Of a stretch of DNA of 64,000 bases, positions 1-10,080 are shown piece after piece (within the stretch, counting starts at the first letter, position 1; each line of letters starts with the position of its first letter). The position numbers and the translations under genes are program-made. The notes below the pieces were generated by a model. The model was not told the origin of the DNA. It saw nothing but the letters and a program-made list of their open reading frames with translations, and made no database searches. Origin of the DNA: Sporolactobacillus laevolacticus DSM 442 (GTDB taxonomy: Bacteria; Bacillota; Bacilli; Bacillales; Sporolactobacillaceae); assembly GCF_000497245.1 (NCBI RefSeq), contig NZ_AWTC01000013.1, positions 167,450 to 231,449 on the forward strand, in the 5' to 3' direction.

Positions 1-549
1 AGCAGACCCATCCTTAATATCAAAGCAAAGCAAATTGACTTTTCCGTCGTGATCAACATCTGAGGGAGCACCAAAGTATCGTTTGTCCAGTGGAAAAATT
101 GTTTTGTCAAACTTCTCTCCTAAGGTTTTTGCGCTCCTATTTGAGAGCTGGCTGCCATTAACCCAGACTTTTGTATGCTTGCCAACGTATTTGAGTACAG
201 CTGTTATTTGATACCTTTTGTCATTCGACAAGTTAGAAACCCAGAACTTTTTCCTTATACCCACTTTGACACTTTTTTTCTGTTGCTTGGGCTGCTGTGA
301 AAGCTTTGGTTGATCCTGTTTTACCAGCGGCTTGACCTCATCGAGACGATAAGCGGATCTTTGTATCTTTCTACTTTTCACGTAACTCTTATTATTGACA
401 CGGAAAGCACCTGAATTTTCTGCTTGATAACCGTTTGCGGATTCATTACTGATCAGAACAGGACCGCTAGCCGCTGCTGCGTTTCCTGATGGGATCAGCA
501 GAAGGATTGCCATAAATAAAAGACAGATTTTATCACGCATGTGGTTCAT
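1..549 (-). CDS. Secreted M30 (hyicolysin)-like metallopeptidase, 5' part only
   Basis: The first 183 codons of a gene that runs off the left edge of the window. The start ATG at 549 follows a GGGAGG ribosome binding site by 7 nt; a second ATG three codons in is less well placed. The N-terminus has a short basic segment and a hydrophobic core ending near AAAAS, a typical secretory signal peptide. A Lys/Gln-rich linker (about residues 70-100) leads into a domain with the segments KKFWVSNLSNDKRYQITA, YVGKHTKVWVN and DVDHDGKVNLLCFDIKDG. These resemble the N-terminal part of neutral zinc metallopeptidases of the hyicolysin/M30 family as I remember them. The catalytic HExxH would lie outside the window, so enzymatic function is inferred from family resemblance only. 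Confidence 0.6.
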   Translation of the reverse strand, partial: MNHMRDKICLLFMAILLLIPSGNAAAASGPVLISNESANGYQAENSGAFRVNNKSYVKSRKIQRSAYRLDEVKPLVKQDQPKLSQQPKQQKKSVKVGIRKKFWVSNLSNDKRYQITAVLKYVGKHTKVWVNGSQLSNRSAKTLGEKFDKTIFPLDKRYFGAPSDVDHDGKVNLLCFDIKDGSA

Positions 550-615
550 CGAATGGCCTCCCATTGACAGATTGCTAGTGAGCTAATTTTTTCCATCAAT
601 ATACTTTATTGTTTA

Positions 616-660
616 GGCTTTGTTGAATTTCCTGTTGACTTCTGCTCCATGCACTCCAAT
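616..660 (-). repeat. Fragment of the GC-rich bcr-like repeat (family B, copy 1)
   Basis: The segment beginning GGCTTTGTTGAATTTCCTG and continuing TTCTGCTCCATGCACTCC matches the reverse complement of the right end of the complete copy at 27053-27241 (TTTTGTTAAACTTGCCTG, then TTTTTGCTCCATGTGCTC). Only one terminus is present; the GC-rich core is missing, so this is a decayed or truncated copy. The rest of the gene-free stretch 550-1045 holds only the inverted repeat at 724-756 and the family A repeat. Confidence 0.55.
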
Positions 661-723
661 TAACCGAGTAAATAATCTAGCACTAACATAGCCACTGTTT
701 AAAGTGTAGCGAATCCCATGTAC

Positions 724-756
724 GAACTCAACTGTGAGCAGATTACAGTTGAGTTC
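724..756. repeat. Perfect 12-bp inverted repeat
   Basis: GAACTCAACTGT and ACAGTTGAGTTC are separated by 9 nt (GAGCAGATT). There is no T-run on either side, so it is not an obvious intrinsic terminator. It may be an operator or the remnant of a mobile palindrome between the secreted peptidase gene (-) and the MATE unit (+). Confidence 0.6.
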
Positions 757-870
757 CATTTACGTCTCAGTAAAATAAGAAGATTAGAAATTTCATATAA
801 GCTGTGAGAAAGTTGGTAGTATGGCTTACAGAATAGATATAAGATGAATGAGTATTTTCACTTAAGAAGG

Positions 871-1014
871 TGTTCAAAAAGTCCGGGAAAAATTGCTGTC
901 GAATCTCTGTGTCAACTTGTTTCTCCGCTCCTCACATATTGTTTGCATACGCTCTGGTGCTCGAAACGGCGTTTCCTTGACCTTCTCGGCCCTTTTTGTC
1001 CTCCTTTTTGAACA
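871..1014 (+). repeat. 144-bp dispersed repeat with 11-bp inverted ends (family A, copy 1)
   Basis: Bounded by TGTTCAAAAAG and CTTTTTGAACA. The same 144 bp occur inverted at 34499-34642 with about four substitutions (roughly 97% identity by eye), and an enlarged version lies at 52864-53126. No convincing protein is encoded; the open frame crossing it on the minus strand is not shared in a conserved way. It is best described as a MITE- or REP-like extragenic element. Confidence 0.85.
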
Positions 1015-1045
1015 GACTCTTAAAAAATTTAGGAGGTGATTCACC

Positions 1046-1105
1046 ATGGGTGAAGCACAGTATGTTTTCCCGTCGACTTTTGCGGAAGCTGATGGGAAAT
1101 CATAA
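1046..1105 (+). CDS. 19-aa leader ORF upstream of the MATE gene
   Basis: The sequence AGGAGGTGATTCACC, an almost full complement of the 16S 3' end, precedes ATG at 1046. The frame reads MGEAQYVFPSTFAEADGKS and stops with TAA at 1103-1105, 19 nt before the MATE start. Such short, strongly translated ORFs immediately upstream of drug-efflux genes can serve as regulatory leader peptides; that role is inference here. The TCCTCC at the end of repeat copy 1 (around 999-1004) could pair with the GGAGG of this ribosome binding site. It could also be a remnant of a lost gene. Confidence 0.5.
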   Translation: MGEAQYVFPSTFAEADGKS

Positions 1106-1124
1106 TCAAATTGGAGTCCTCTGA

Positions 1125-2459
1125 ATGACAAATACTTTTCAACTGCATATCAAGCCGCTTAACCAATTGGCGGTTCCTTTAATTGCCAACTCGATTTTCG
1201 GCTTATCTATAGAACTGATCGACCAGGCTATGGTCGGTCATCTTTCCGTATCCGCCTATGCGTCGGTCGGTGCGGTGGGCAATTTCTTGTATACCATCGC
1301 GGGCATTGTTGGCGCCATTGCCATTACGCTTAATATCTATGGTTCCAAAGCGATTGGTGAACACCGGCAGGACAAGTATCTCAATTGCCTTTCATCGTCA
1401 CTCATTCTCGATTTGCTGCTCGGACTAAGCTTTGGCGTGCTCTGTTTCTTGTGCAAAGATCCACTTTTGAGAACAATTTACGGATTTTCCGGATCAGCAC
1501 TTCGCAACGGAACGACTTATCTGTCTCTGATGAGCGGATACCTGTTCCTTCAGCTCGTAATTTTTACCCTCACGAACTGCTTGAAAATAAAAAAACGTAC
1601 CCAATGGATCTTGATTGTTTCAACAACGACCACCTTACTTCATACAGGATTAAATTATATGCTGATTTTCGGAAAATTCGGCTTCCCTCGATTAGGGGTA
1701 AGTGGCGCAGCACTCTCAAGTACGGTCACGCTTTGTCTGGATGTCCTCATTTATGCTTTTATTCTAAGAAAGGACATCCAATTAGCACTCGCTATGCACC
1801 CAAACAAAGTTCTGTTCATAGCAGGTAAAAGTCTGCCCTTAATGGGGCAAGAGCTCCTTCAAGGAAGTCTGTTTGTCATCGCACTTAATGCGATGCTTGC
1901 CCACCTGAGTCCACTTGTGTTATCAGGATATTTACTTGTAGGACAGTTCCTGCAAATCGGATTAATTCCCGCATTCATGTACAGTTCAGCATTGTTAACA
2001 CTAGTCAGTGAGAGTCATGGCTCAGGCCATGCAACCGATCTAGTTGACTATCCAAAAGTCGCTGCTGTCCTGACGATGGCGCTATTCGCTTTAGCCGGCT
2101 TCCTCTTTTACGAATTTAGAGTGCCTCTTGCCGGATTGATCACAAATAATCAAAATCTCGTCACCTATTCATCGAGCATTTTTCTTGTTCTTTGGCTTGC
2201 GAATCTGTTCAACCCGTTGTTCGAGATTTTCAAAGCGGCCATGCAATCGGTCGGACGAAGTACCTACGTTCTGATCATTACCTTTATCATTCATGCAGCC
2301 GCCTTAATTCTTATGCTCATTCTGACCTTTGCGTTTCAACTGGGGATCTACGGAATCGCAATAAGCCTAATGATCGATTATTTAGCGATTTTTGTTTCTC
2401 TCAATGTTTCGTATTTGAAAGTGGTTCAGCATATTGAAGAAGTAAGAATGAATGGTTGA
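1125..2459 (+). CDS. MATE-family efflux transporter
   Basis: A 444-residue, highly hydrophobic protein with about 12 predicted membrane segments arranged as two similar halves, the usual size for MatE/NorM Na+ or H+ coupled multidrug exporters. The N-terminal segment LAVPLIANSIFGLSIELIDQ followed by AMVGHLSV is the characteristic first-helix region with the short D-x-x-M-V-G-H motif. The start ATG at 1125 is preceded by TTGGAG at a good distance. It is followed by a strong intrinsic terminator and appears monocistronic apart from the 19-codon leader. Substrate cannot be inferred; a cationic drug or metabolite is typical of the family. Confidence 0.9.
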   Translation: MTNTFQLHIKPLNQLAVPLIANSIFGLSIELIDQAMVGHLSVSAYASVGAVGNFLYTIAGIVGAIAITLNIYGSKAIGEHRQDKYLNCLSSSLILDLLLGLSFGVLCFLCKDPLLRTIYGFSGSALRNGTTYLSLMSGYLFLQLVIFTLTNCLKIKKRTQWILIVSTTTTLLHTGLNYMLIFGKFGFPRLGVSGAALSSTVTLCLDVLIYAFILRKDIQLALAMHPNKVLFIAGKSLPLMGQELLQGSLFVIALNAMLAHLSPLVLSGYLLVGQFLQIGLIPAFMYSSALLTLVSESHGSGHATDLVDYPKVAAVLTMALFALAGFLFYEFRVPLAGLITNNQNLVTYSSSIFLVLWLANLFNPLFEIFKAAMQSVGRSTYVLIITFIIHAAALILMLILTFAFQLGIYGIAISLMIDYLAIFVSLNVSYLKVVQHIEEVRMNG

Positions 2460-2463
2460 TCAG

Positions 2464-2510
2464 AACCCCATGGCGAAAAACGAAGAATCGTTTTCGATCA
2501 TGGGGTTTTA
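2464..2510 (+). terminator. Intrinsic terminator of the MATE gene
   Basis: Long stem AACCCCATG...CATGGGGTT with an inner CGAAAA...TTTTCG pairing, followed by TTTAA. Confidence 0.85.
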
Positions 2511-2603
2511 ATAGATGCAGTGATACGTACAAAGCGAATGGATCAAAGGAAACGCTCCTGCTTGTTAATCTTGATTCCTGATTCACCTCTATATTGAAAT
2601 TAA

Positions 2604-2653
2604 AGACTCTGTACAGCACCAATACTTTTAAGTACTGGCATCGTACAGAGTCT
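2604..2653 (-). terminator. Intrinsic terminator of the PTS/alpha-glucosidase operon
   Basis: AGACTCTGTAC...GTACAGAGTCT, an 11-bp perfect stem. Read on the minus strand it is followed by a T-rich tail, directly after the alpha-glucosidase stop codon. Confidence 0.85.
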
Positions 2654-2660
2654 CTTTCGT

Positions 2661-4343
<1,683 letters not shown>

Positions 4344-4378
4344 CTATCTTCCTTTCATCGATCATAATTAGCTTTGAT

Positions 4379-5203
4379 TTACGCAATTTGTAATACTGAA
4401 AGCAGAATACTCAAACCGATAACACCAAAAATCAGGTAATTGATGCTGACTTTTTTATTGAGCAAATAGAAACAGAGCAATGTCAAAAGAAGCGGTACGA
4501 TGCCAACAAAAATTTGATCCAGCATATTTTGCAGTTTCAGAACTGAAGCTCCTTGCATACTCATGGATATCTTCGTCTGAAACTTAACCATCTGGCTAGA
4601 CATTCCTCCGACCATGATCAATCCGACAATGCCTGCCGCCTTTGTCAAAATATGAATCAATCCGCTTTGATAAACACGTTCAATATACGTCGATCCCAGT
4701 GTGTAACCGAGAAAAGTTCCATAATAGCGCACTAAAATTGTTGGAATATTAAAGATGAGCAGGAAAACGATTGGTGCAAGAATATTTCCTGTACTTCCCA
4801 TGCTTACTGCAATTCCGGCTGCAATAACGCGCAGTACCCCCCAGAAAAATGAATCACCAATGCCGGCAAGCGGTCCCATTAGACTTGATTTAATAGCATT
4901 GATTGAATTCGCATCAAAATCTTTGTTCTTACTGTTTTGTTTTTCCATTGAAGCAGCAATGCCCATAATAAATGTAGACAATGGAATGGTCGTATTAAAG
5001 TAGGCCATATGTCTGACCAATGCTTCTTTCTTTTTTTCAGGATCTTTTTTATAGAAATGATCAATAAAAGGCATCATTGAATAACAGAATCCAGAAGCAC
5101 CTTGTTTCGCAGGAGTAACAGCTGTATACAAGGTAAACGCACGCCAGAACATTTTTCGCAGCATCTTTTTTTCATCTTTAGTAACGTTTGTCAGTTTACT
5201 CAT
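4379..5203 (-). CDS. PTS mannose-family IID membrane component
   Basis: A 274-residue EIID-Man type protein. The N-terminal part carries MFWRAFTLYTAVTPAKQGASGFCYSM-like sequence and the later GPLAGIGDSFFWG motif, both diagnostic of the family, with hydrophobic segments toward the C-terminus. With IIC it forms the membrane channel of the permease. Its ATG overlaps the IIC stop codon (ATGA), with a GGAGGA ribosome binding site inside the IIC end, so the two are translationally coupled. The next gene downstream is the alpha-glucosidase. Confidence 0.93.
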   Translation of the reverse strand: MSKLTNVTKDEKKMLRKMFWRAFTLYTAVTPAKQGASGFCYSMMPFIDHFYKKDPEKKKEALVRHMAYFNTTIPLSTFIMGIAASMEKQNSKNKDFDANSINAIKSSLMGPLAGIGDSFFWGVLRVIAAGIAVSMGSTGNILAPIVFLLIFNIPTILVRYYGTFLGYTLGSTYIERVYQSGLIHILTKAAGIVGLIMVGGMSSQMVKFQTKISMSMQGASVLKLQNMLDQIFVGIVPLLLTLLCFYLLNKKVSINYLIFGVIGLSILLSVLQIA

Positions 5204-6030
5204 TGAAAAAAGTCCTCCTCTTCTGAATCCATTTCATTTACACTTCCCGATGGGGTGGCCAAAGCCGGTGCATTTTCCATTTTTTTCGTTAATTGGCTGA
5301 TCTGATAGTCTCTTTGAGCGATTGTTACAGCGATAATAGCGCCTAAAACAGCCAGAGCAACTAATGGCAGTTTCAAATAAGCGACAAGAACAAAACCAAG
5401 GAAGAAGAACAAGTAAATTTTCTTATCCCAAAGCAGTTTCAACAGCATCGCCATACCTACTGCCGGAAGCAAGCCTCCGCAAATGTTCAGTCCATTCATA
5501 ATTACCGGAGGAATTGCTTTTACAAAAGCATTAATCGCACTGGAACCTGCCAAAATACCGATAAAAGGAAGCAAACCGTAAATTCCCCACTGCAGGCACC
5601 AGGCACCGTAATGCAGCCCTATAATCGCTCGTTCTTTTCCCTCTGCAGCAAGTCTGTCGAATACAGGTGCGAAGAATCCAATAACACCAACATATAAAAG
5701 CGTTTTCACTTGAAGTCCGAGAATACCGATGGGTATCGCTAAAGGTAAGGCGATTGCGGCTCCTCCACCAAGATTAATTGCGAAAGCAGTGCCTACGGCA
5801 GTGGCAAGTCCTGGTTCTGCGGCACTCGCTCCACCAATATTGACAACACCCATAAAAACAGCTTCCAAGGACGCACCGATAATCACCCCGGACTGGACAT
5901 CTCCTAGTGCCAGACCGACTAATGGCCCAATGACGATCGGACGGTTAAGCATGGTTAAACCTAGAAGTTCAGCTCCGCCGACAGTAGCAATAACAATCAA
6001 TGAAACAACGATTGCTTCATACAGCATCAT
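5200..6030 (-). CDS. PTS mannose-family IIC membrane component
   Basis: A 276-residue EIIC of the mannose/sorbose family. The motif GPLVGLALGDVQSGVIIGASLEAVFMG lies near residues 35-61, and about 7-8 hydrophobic segments follow. It provides the sugar-translocating membrane part. Two tandem ATGs (6030 and 6027) follow GAGGTG; either could be used. The unusually acidic C-terminal tail (EEEDFF) overlaps the IID start. Coupled between IIB (17 nt upstream) and IID in the sigma54-controlled operon. Confidence 0.93.
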   Translation of the reverse strand: MMLYEAIVVSLIVIATVGGAELLGLTMLNRPIVIGPLVGLALGDVQSGVIIGASLEAVFMGVVNIGGASAAEPGLATAVGTAFAINLGGGAAIALPLAIPIGILGLQVKTLLYVGVIGFFAPVFDRLAAEGKERAIIGLHYGAWCLQWGIYGLLPFIGILAGSSAINAFVKAIPPVIMNGLNICGGLLPAVGMAMLLKLLWDKKIYLFFFLGFVLVAYLKLPLVALAVLGAIIAVTIAQRDYQISQLTKKMENAPALATPSGSVNEMDSEEEDFFQ

Positions 6031-6047
6031 TCAAACACCTCGCCCAT

Positions 6048-6539
6048 TTATTTTTTTAACTGTCCCAACAGATCAGCAGCTAGCTTCTTCTCAGCAGAAG
6101 GAACGACCTGAAGTGCTGTCTTTGGTTCGAGTTCAACAAGTCTTTTCAAATTTTCAAGTTCTTCATCCGTCAGAAGCACAAAGCTGCTTAGTTCGGTTTT
6201 GTTTCCGCCTACAGATTTACCAACATTTCCGATGTTTACATATTGGATGTCGGGAACATTTTGAACAATCGTGAGTGCATCCTTTATCGTCTTTACAATG
6301 ACCAACATTCTCATGCTCGCGGCTTTTGGATTGTTCAGCACCTTAATCGCTTCTTCAACCGGCTTAATTAATACTTTGATCTCACTTGGCACGGCCATTT
6401 TCAGCGCCATTTTCTGCATTTCGTTGCCCGCTGCTTCATCATTTGGCACGACAATACCTTTAACCTTTAATTCCTTTGACCATGTCATTGCAATCTGGCC
6501 GTGAATCAGCCGTTCATCAACTCTTAATGCTACGATCAT
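6048..6539 (-). CDS. PTS mannose-family IIB phosphotransfer component
   Basis: A 163-residue cytoplasmic EIIB-Man/Sor protein. The N-terminal motif RVDERLIHGQIAMTW contains the phosphorylated His13, which receives phosphate from IIA and passes it to the sugar. VVPNDEAAGNEMQK is the conserved second block. Length and order IIA-IIB-IIC-IID are typical of systems in which IIA and IIB are separate proteins (levDEFG-type) rather than the fused IIAB of E. coli ManX. Confidence 0.93.
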   Translation of the reverse strand: MIVALRVDERLIHGQIAMTWSKELKVKGIVVPNDEAAGNEMQKMALKMAVPSEIKVLIKPVEEAIKVLNNPKAASMRMLVIVKTIKDALTIVQNVPDIQYVNIGNVGKSVGGNKTELSSFVLLTDEELENLKRLVELEPKTALQVVPSAEKKLAADLLGQLKK

Positions 6540-6599
6540 TTAAATCAGCTCCATTTCATTAATTGTTCTAACGTACATCCTGCGCCCCGTTCTTACCCA

Positions 6600-7022
6600 T
6601 CAGCTTAAGAATTCTTCTTCTGTATCCTCAGATGGATCGGGAAGTTTCTGTTCCACAAGCAGCAACGCATTTCTACTTGATTCAATCTTCTTCTTCAGTG
6701 ATTCGCTGGTCACAGGCTCTGTCATAAGCAGAACCTCCAGAATAATAGGCAGGTTAAAACCCGCAATGATGAATGCATGATGATTTTGCGCGTACAGTGT
6801 AACTTTTTGATTCACACTGCCGCCGAGGAGATCGGTAAAGATTACTGCCTGATCGTCTTCCCCTAATTCAGAAAAAAAGTGTTCAAGTGTTTCATCAACG
6901 TCTTCTTTATCTACATAAGCGTTTAAAAAAGTAATCGAATCGGTGTTGCCGATTAAAATGGATAAGCTGCTTTTCACCCCGTCGGCAAAGTTGCCATGAG
7001 AAGCAACTAATAGTTTCTTCAT
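6600..7022 (-). CDS. PTS mannose-family IIA component
   Basis: A 140-residue EIIA-Man domain. It starts MKKLLVASHGNFADG, with the active-site His9, and contains FTDLLGGSVNQ, the conserved block of the family. It accepts phosphate from HPr. It is the first gene of the operon and lies about 30 nt downstream of a -24/-12 promoter. The C-terminus carries an extra acidic tail (DPSEDTEEEF), a mild oddity of this copy. Confidence 0.92.
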   Translation of the reverse strand: MKKLLVASHGNFADGVKSSLSILIGNTDSITFLNAYVDKEDVDETLEHFFSELGEDDQAVIFTDLLGGSVNQKVTLYAQNHHAFIIAGFNLPIILEVLLMTEPVTSESLKKKIESSRNALLLVEQKLPDPSEDTEEEFLS

Positions 7023-7051
7023 TTTTCTTCACCTCGCCTTCTCTTTTTACA

Positions 7052-7070
7052 AAGCAACTTTCATGCCAAC
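7052..7070 (-). promoter_or_regulatory. Sigma54 (-24/-12) promoter of the PTS operon
   Basis: The minus strand reads TTGGCATGAAAGTTGCTTT, matching the sigma54 consensus TGGCAC-N5-TTGCW with one mismatch. The invariant GG and GC dinucleotides are exactly 10 nt apart. It sits just upstream of IIA and downstream of a gene for a sigma54 activator with a GAFTGA loop. Confidence 0.9.
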
Positions 7071-7093
7071 TTTTTTAAACACATAAAAAACGA

Positions 7094-7142
7094 TCAATAG
7101 TGACCACCAGACGCCATAAAACGCCAAATTGTGACCTATTGA
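7094..7142 (-). promoter_or_regulatory. Candidate upstream activating sequence for the LevR-type regulator
   Basis: Dyad TCAATAG...CTATTGA extended by GTGACC/GGTCAC elements, with an internal direct repeat ACGCCATAA/ACGCCAAAT. It lies immediately upstream of the -24/-12 promoter, where LevR-family activators bind. The assignment is inferred from position and symmetry. Confidence 0.6.
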
Positions 7143-7236
7143 CCGTTCATAAATTTTGCTTTCTTCCTTTTTTTAGACACATTCAATACATGCCAATATA
7201 AACTTAAACACTTTGAAAGGTCTATTAAACCCATCA

Positions 7237-9894
7237 TCACTCAATCGGTAATTTTTTGATAAACGGTTTCAACAATTCATAAAGTAGGGAAAGTTCATAG
7301 CCGTTGATTCGAACATTATATTTCGATTCAATGTCGTGAAAAATCTCTTTGGTTACGGCTGTAAATTCCTGTTCTTTATCTGAAAGCTGAACACTCGTAT
7401 TATCTCGTGCGCTATTTTCCTTAGTAATAATCAGCCTTTCGACCATAAGCGCAATGTGCATGTACAAATTCAGCTTTACCTTGCCGTCGAGCTGTATCTC
7501 ATAATACTTTTCATACAGCGAGATGACATGCTCCACTTCATTAATAATGACATTTGGATTTAAAAAGCTTAGACGATTCGATACCCCTTCAATGGTAAAG
7601 TTCTTTAAGAAATCCTGAATCATCAATTCAAAATGCGGCCTACCGATATAAGACTTTAACCCATGCCAAAGATGGTTCTTACCCTTTTCTTCCAGTATTT
7701 CGTAAATGTTGATGTTTGGCACATCAAGTGTAGCAGGCAGTTCCGTCGTCGTGATGATAAAAAGCGTCTGCTTAAAATAAGACTCATCATTGCGTTCAAT
7801 CGCATCTCTTAGTTCCTTGTATTCAATCGTGAGTACATCTAGTCGCTCCCGTGGAATATAGTGTTCAATCATCTCTTTGACTTTATTAGAAATACCAACT
7901 CCGGACATACATGAGATGATGATATTTTTTCCTTGCGTCAGTCCTTCAAAATATCGTGCTTCAATAATATAGTTGGACTTCGCTTGCTCGGCGATCTTTT
8001 TAAAAGGGATATTTTGAACCATTTTCATGCCGATGTCCAAGGCAACGGCAGTTGTCAAATTATTGATAACCAGCAAATCCCCATTCAGCAGATTTTTAAT
8101 TGATGAATACAGCCTATTTAACGAGCCCATATCCACCAGTAGAACCAGACCGTCGCTCGTGTCCGTCTTTTTTAAATAATCCTTGACCTTCTCAATAATT
8201 TCGCCAATATCAGTGGACATGGGCATATCAATCGATTCGAAAACAAAGGTATGGCATAGCTGATTGGCGACCGCCTGAATACTGCTCGCCGTATGCCGCC
8301 CATGCGCCACGATAAGACCGTGCAGCCTGATGTTCTCCTCAACATATTCTTGCAGATAAAAAGTATTGATGAGCGTCAAAACATCGCTCCGTTCATCAAC
8401 AATGAGCGAATTCTTCTCTGCTAGTTTCTCAGAGATATAGTATGCTTTTGGAAAAAGCCGAGCGACACAATTAATCAGCTGATGATCAAAGTTACTTAAT
8501 TCAACACTTTGAAAATAGACAAAAGTATCATACATAGCATCTATTATTTCATTGGGACAATTTACACCGTATCGTTCTTTTAACCATTGAACATGAGCGC
8601 CATATTGCTCTCTAATTGCCCCAATATGATCGAAGAAAAAATATGAATTTTCCTTGCCTTGGCGAATAAATTGCATCAATTTCTTAAATGTAAGGACTAA
8701 TTCGGATCGATCACGTGCCGAATCTTCTTCCGGGTAATCCGCTAAAAGAGAAAAAAAGTCCGTTGTGCTTTGCCTAATCTGATCCGTTGTCTCACGCTCA
8801 GGAATTTTGGTCTCTTCATGATAACGAATATGCAAGGGTGCTAATTCTCGGTCAAAGACAACATGCTCCTGACTCTGTTTTTTAACAGGAGGCAGATGGG
8901 AATGATCAATCTTCAAGACTTCTGTGCTTTGTTGCGCAGTAAACGCGTGTGCGCAGCTCAATTGAATCATGTTTCTTAACATGCCTACATTGCCTTCCAT
9001 CGGCTGAAAACATAATTGATTTAAAGCTCCACTGCTCACATCAATATCTTTCTTAATCTTCTTTGCTTCCTGCAAAAAACTGTGATACACCAATCGCAGA
9101 CGTTCGTTGAATGGCCGTGCGTCCAGATTACTGATATGAATCTTTAATGGAATTCTTCTTCGGAATGTGGCGAGCAATACTTGATCATTCTCTTCTGTTG
9201 TCGCAAAAATAAGGCGCACGTTCGCTGTATGCCAGATTTTATTCTCTCCAATTGGGCGGAATTGGCCTTTATCCATAAAGATAAAGAGCTTTTCCTGGTT
9301 TTCAAACGATAGTCGATGGATTTCATCAAAGAACAGATAGCCTCCGTCTGCTTGTTTGAGTAACCCTTGCTTGTCCTTGTCCGCTCCTGTAAACGCACCT
9401 TTTTTATAGCCAAACAATGTTGTCGAAAGCAATTCAGGGTTATTTGCATAATCGGCGCAATTTAAGATTATGAAAGGCGCATCAGGACCAACCGCACCAC
9501 GATCCACAGCATAGCGAAAGATCAGGCTGGCGAGAAAGCTCTTTCCAACGCCGCTTTTCCCATTAATAATCAGAGGCAAACCATTTGGCGGATAATTGAC
9601 AGCCGCTTTACATTGTTCAACGATCGTACGCTGACTACCCTCATAACCAACAAAGTTCTGGAAAGCATCCGTTTCTTTCGTCCGATTTGCTTTCTCATTT
9701 GTGATTGCGTGCCAGTAAACAGGTTTTGTTCCCGCTTTTTGTGCGCGCCCGTCTTTCAATAAACCGGTGAGATAATGACTGGTTACCTGCCGACTCAGAT
9801 TCAAACGTTCAGCTAACTCTGTTGCCGTAATACCTGCCTTTGATTCATCAGCGAGCTGAATCAATGCCTCGAATACTTTATCTTGTGCTTTCAT
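7237..9894 (-). CDS. LevR-family sigma54-dependent PTS regulator
   Basis: An 885-residue transcriptional activator with the LevR architecture. An N-terminal helix-turn-helix occupies about residues 1-65. A sigma54-interacting AAA+ domain follows, with Walker A GKSGVGKS at 112-119, the sigma54-contact loop GAFTGA at 166-171 and Walker B YLFFDE near 186-191. Next come a first PRD (about 420-520), an EIIA-Man-like domain with LHGLIVAHGRHT (His531), an EIIB-like domain with ISCMSGVGISNK (Cys662) and a C-terminal PRD with MHIALMVER (His813). PTS-dependent phosphorylation of these histidines would tune activity. It is codirectional with and upstream of the PTS operon it presumably activates. On the minus strand a TATAAT lies upstream at 9935-9940. 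Confidence 0.93.
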   Translation of the reverse strand: MKAQDKVFEALIQLADESKAGITATELAERLNLSRQVTSHYLTGLLKDGRAQKAGTKPVYWHAITNEKANRTKETDAFQNFVGYEGSQRTIVEQCKAAVNYPPNGLPLIINGKSGVGKSFLASLIFRYAVDRGAVGPDAPFIILNCADYANNPELLSTTLFGYKKGAFTGADKDKQGLLKQADGGYLFFDEIHRLSFENQEKLFIFMDKGQFRPIGENKIWHTANVRLIFATTEENDQVLLATFRRRIPLKIHISNLDARPFNERLRLVYHSFLQEAKKIKKDIDVSSGALNQLCFQPMEGNVGMLRNMIQLSCAHAFTAQQSTEVLKIDHSHLPPVKKQSQEHVVFDRELAPLHIRYHEETKIPERETTDQIRQSTTDFFSLLADYPEEDSARDRSELVLTFKKLMQFIRQGKENSYFFFDHIGAIREQYGAHVQWLKERYGVNCPNEIIDAMYDTFVYFQSVELSNFDHQLINCVARLFPKAYYISEKLAEKNSLIVDERSDVLTLINTFYLQEYVEENIRLHGLIVAHGRHTASSIQAVANQLCHTFVFESIDMPMSTDIGEIIEKVKDYLKKTDTSDGLVLLVDMGSLNRLYSSIKNLLNGDLLVINNLTTAVALDIGMKMVQNIPFKKIAEQAKSNYIIEARYFEGLTQGKNIIISCMSGVGISNKVKEMIEHYIPRERLDVLTIEYKELRDAIERNDESYFKQTLFIITTTELPATLDVPNINIYEILEEKGKNHLWHGLKSYIGRPHFELMIQDFLKNFTIEGVSNRLSFLNPNVIINEVEHVISLYEKYYEIQLDGKVKLNLYMHIALMVERLIITKENSARDNTSVQLSDKEQEFTAVTKEIFHDIESKYNVRINGYELSLLYELLKPFIKKLPIE

Positions 9895-9934
9895 GAAGGC
9901 ATTTCTTCCTTCCGTTTATCACTTAACTGCCCTC

Positions 9935-9940
9935 ATTATA
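9935..9940 (-). promoter_or_regulatory. Candidate -10 box of the LevR-type regulator gene
   Basis: A perfect TATAAT on the minus strand, about 41 nt upstream of the ATG. No good -35 hexamer is visible at 16-18 nt spacing, so this is tentative. Confidence 0.35.
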
Positions 9941-10080
9941 GCAAAGTTGGTTGAATTTCTGCATCCGTTTTCATATCAGAAACTATTGCTATTCAGCACT
10001 TTTCTTGCTTTTCCCATATAAAAATTGGCGAAGCTGTGACATCCATTTATGCACCTTTTTATGATGACTTTTGCTGATGC

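Noticed and set aside
874..1131. 85-residue minus-strand frame across the family A repeat and MATE start
   Set aside because: It overlaps the MATE start and leader, has no ribosome binding site, and is not preserved in copy 3 of the repeat.
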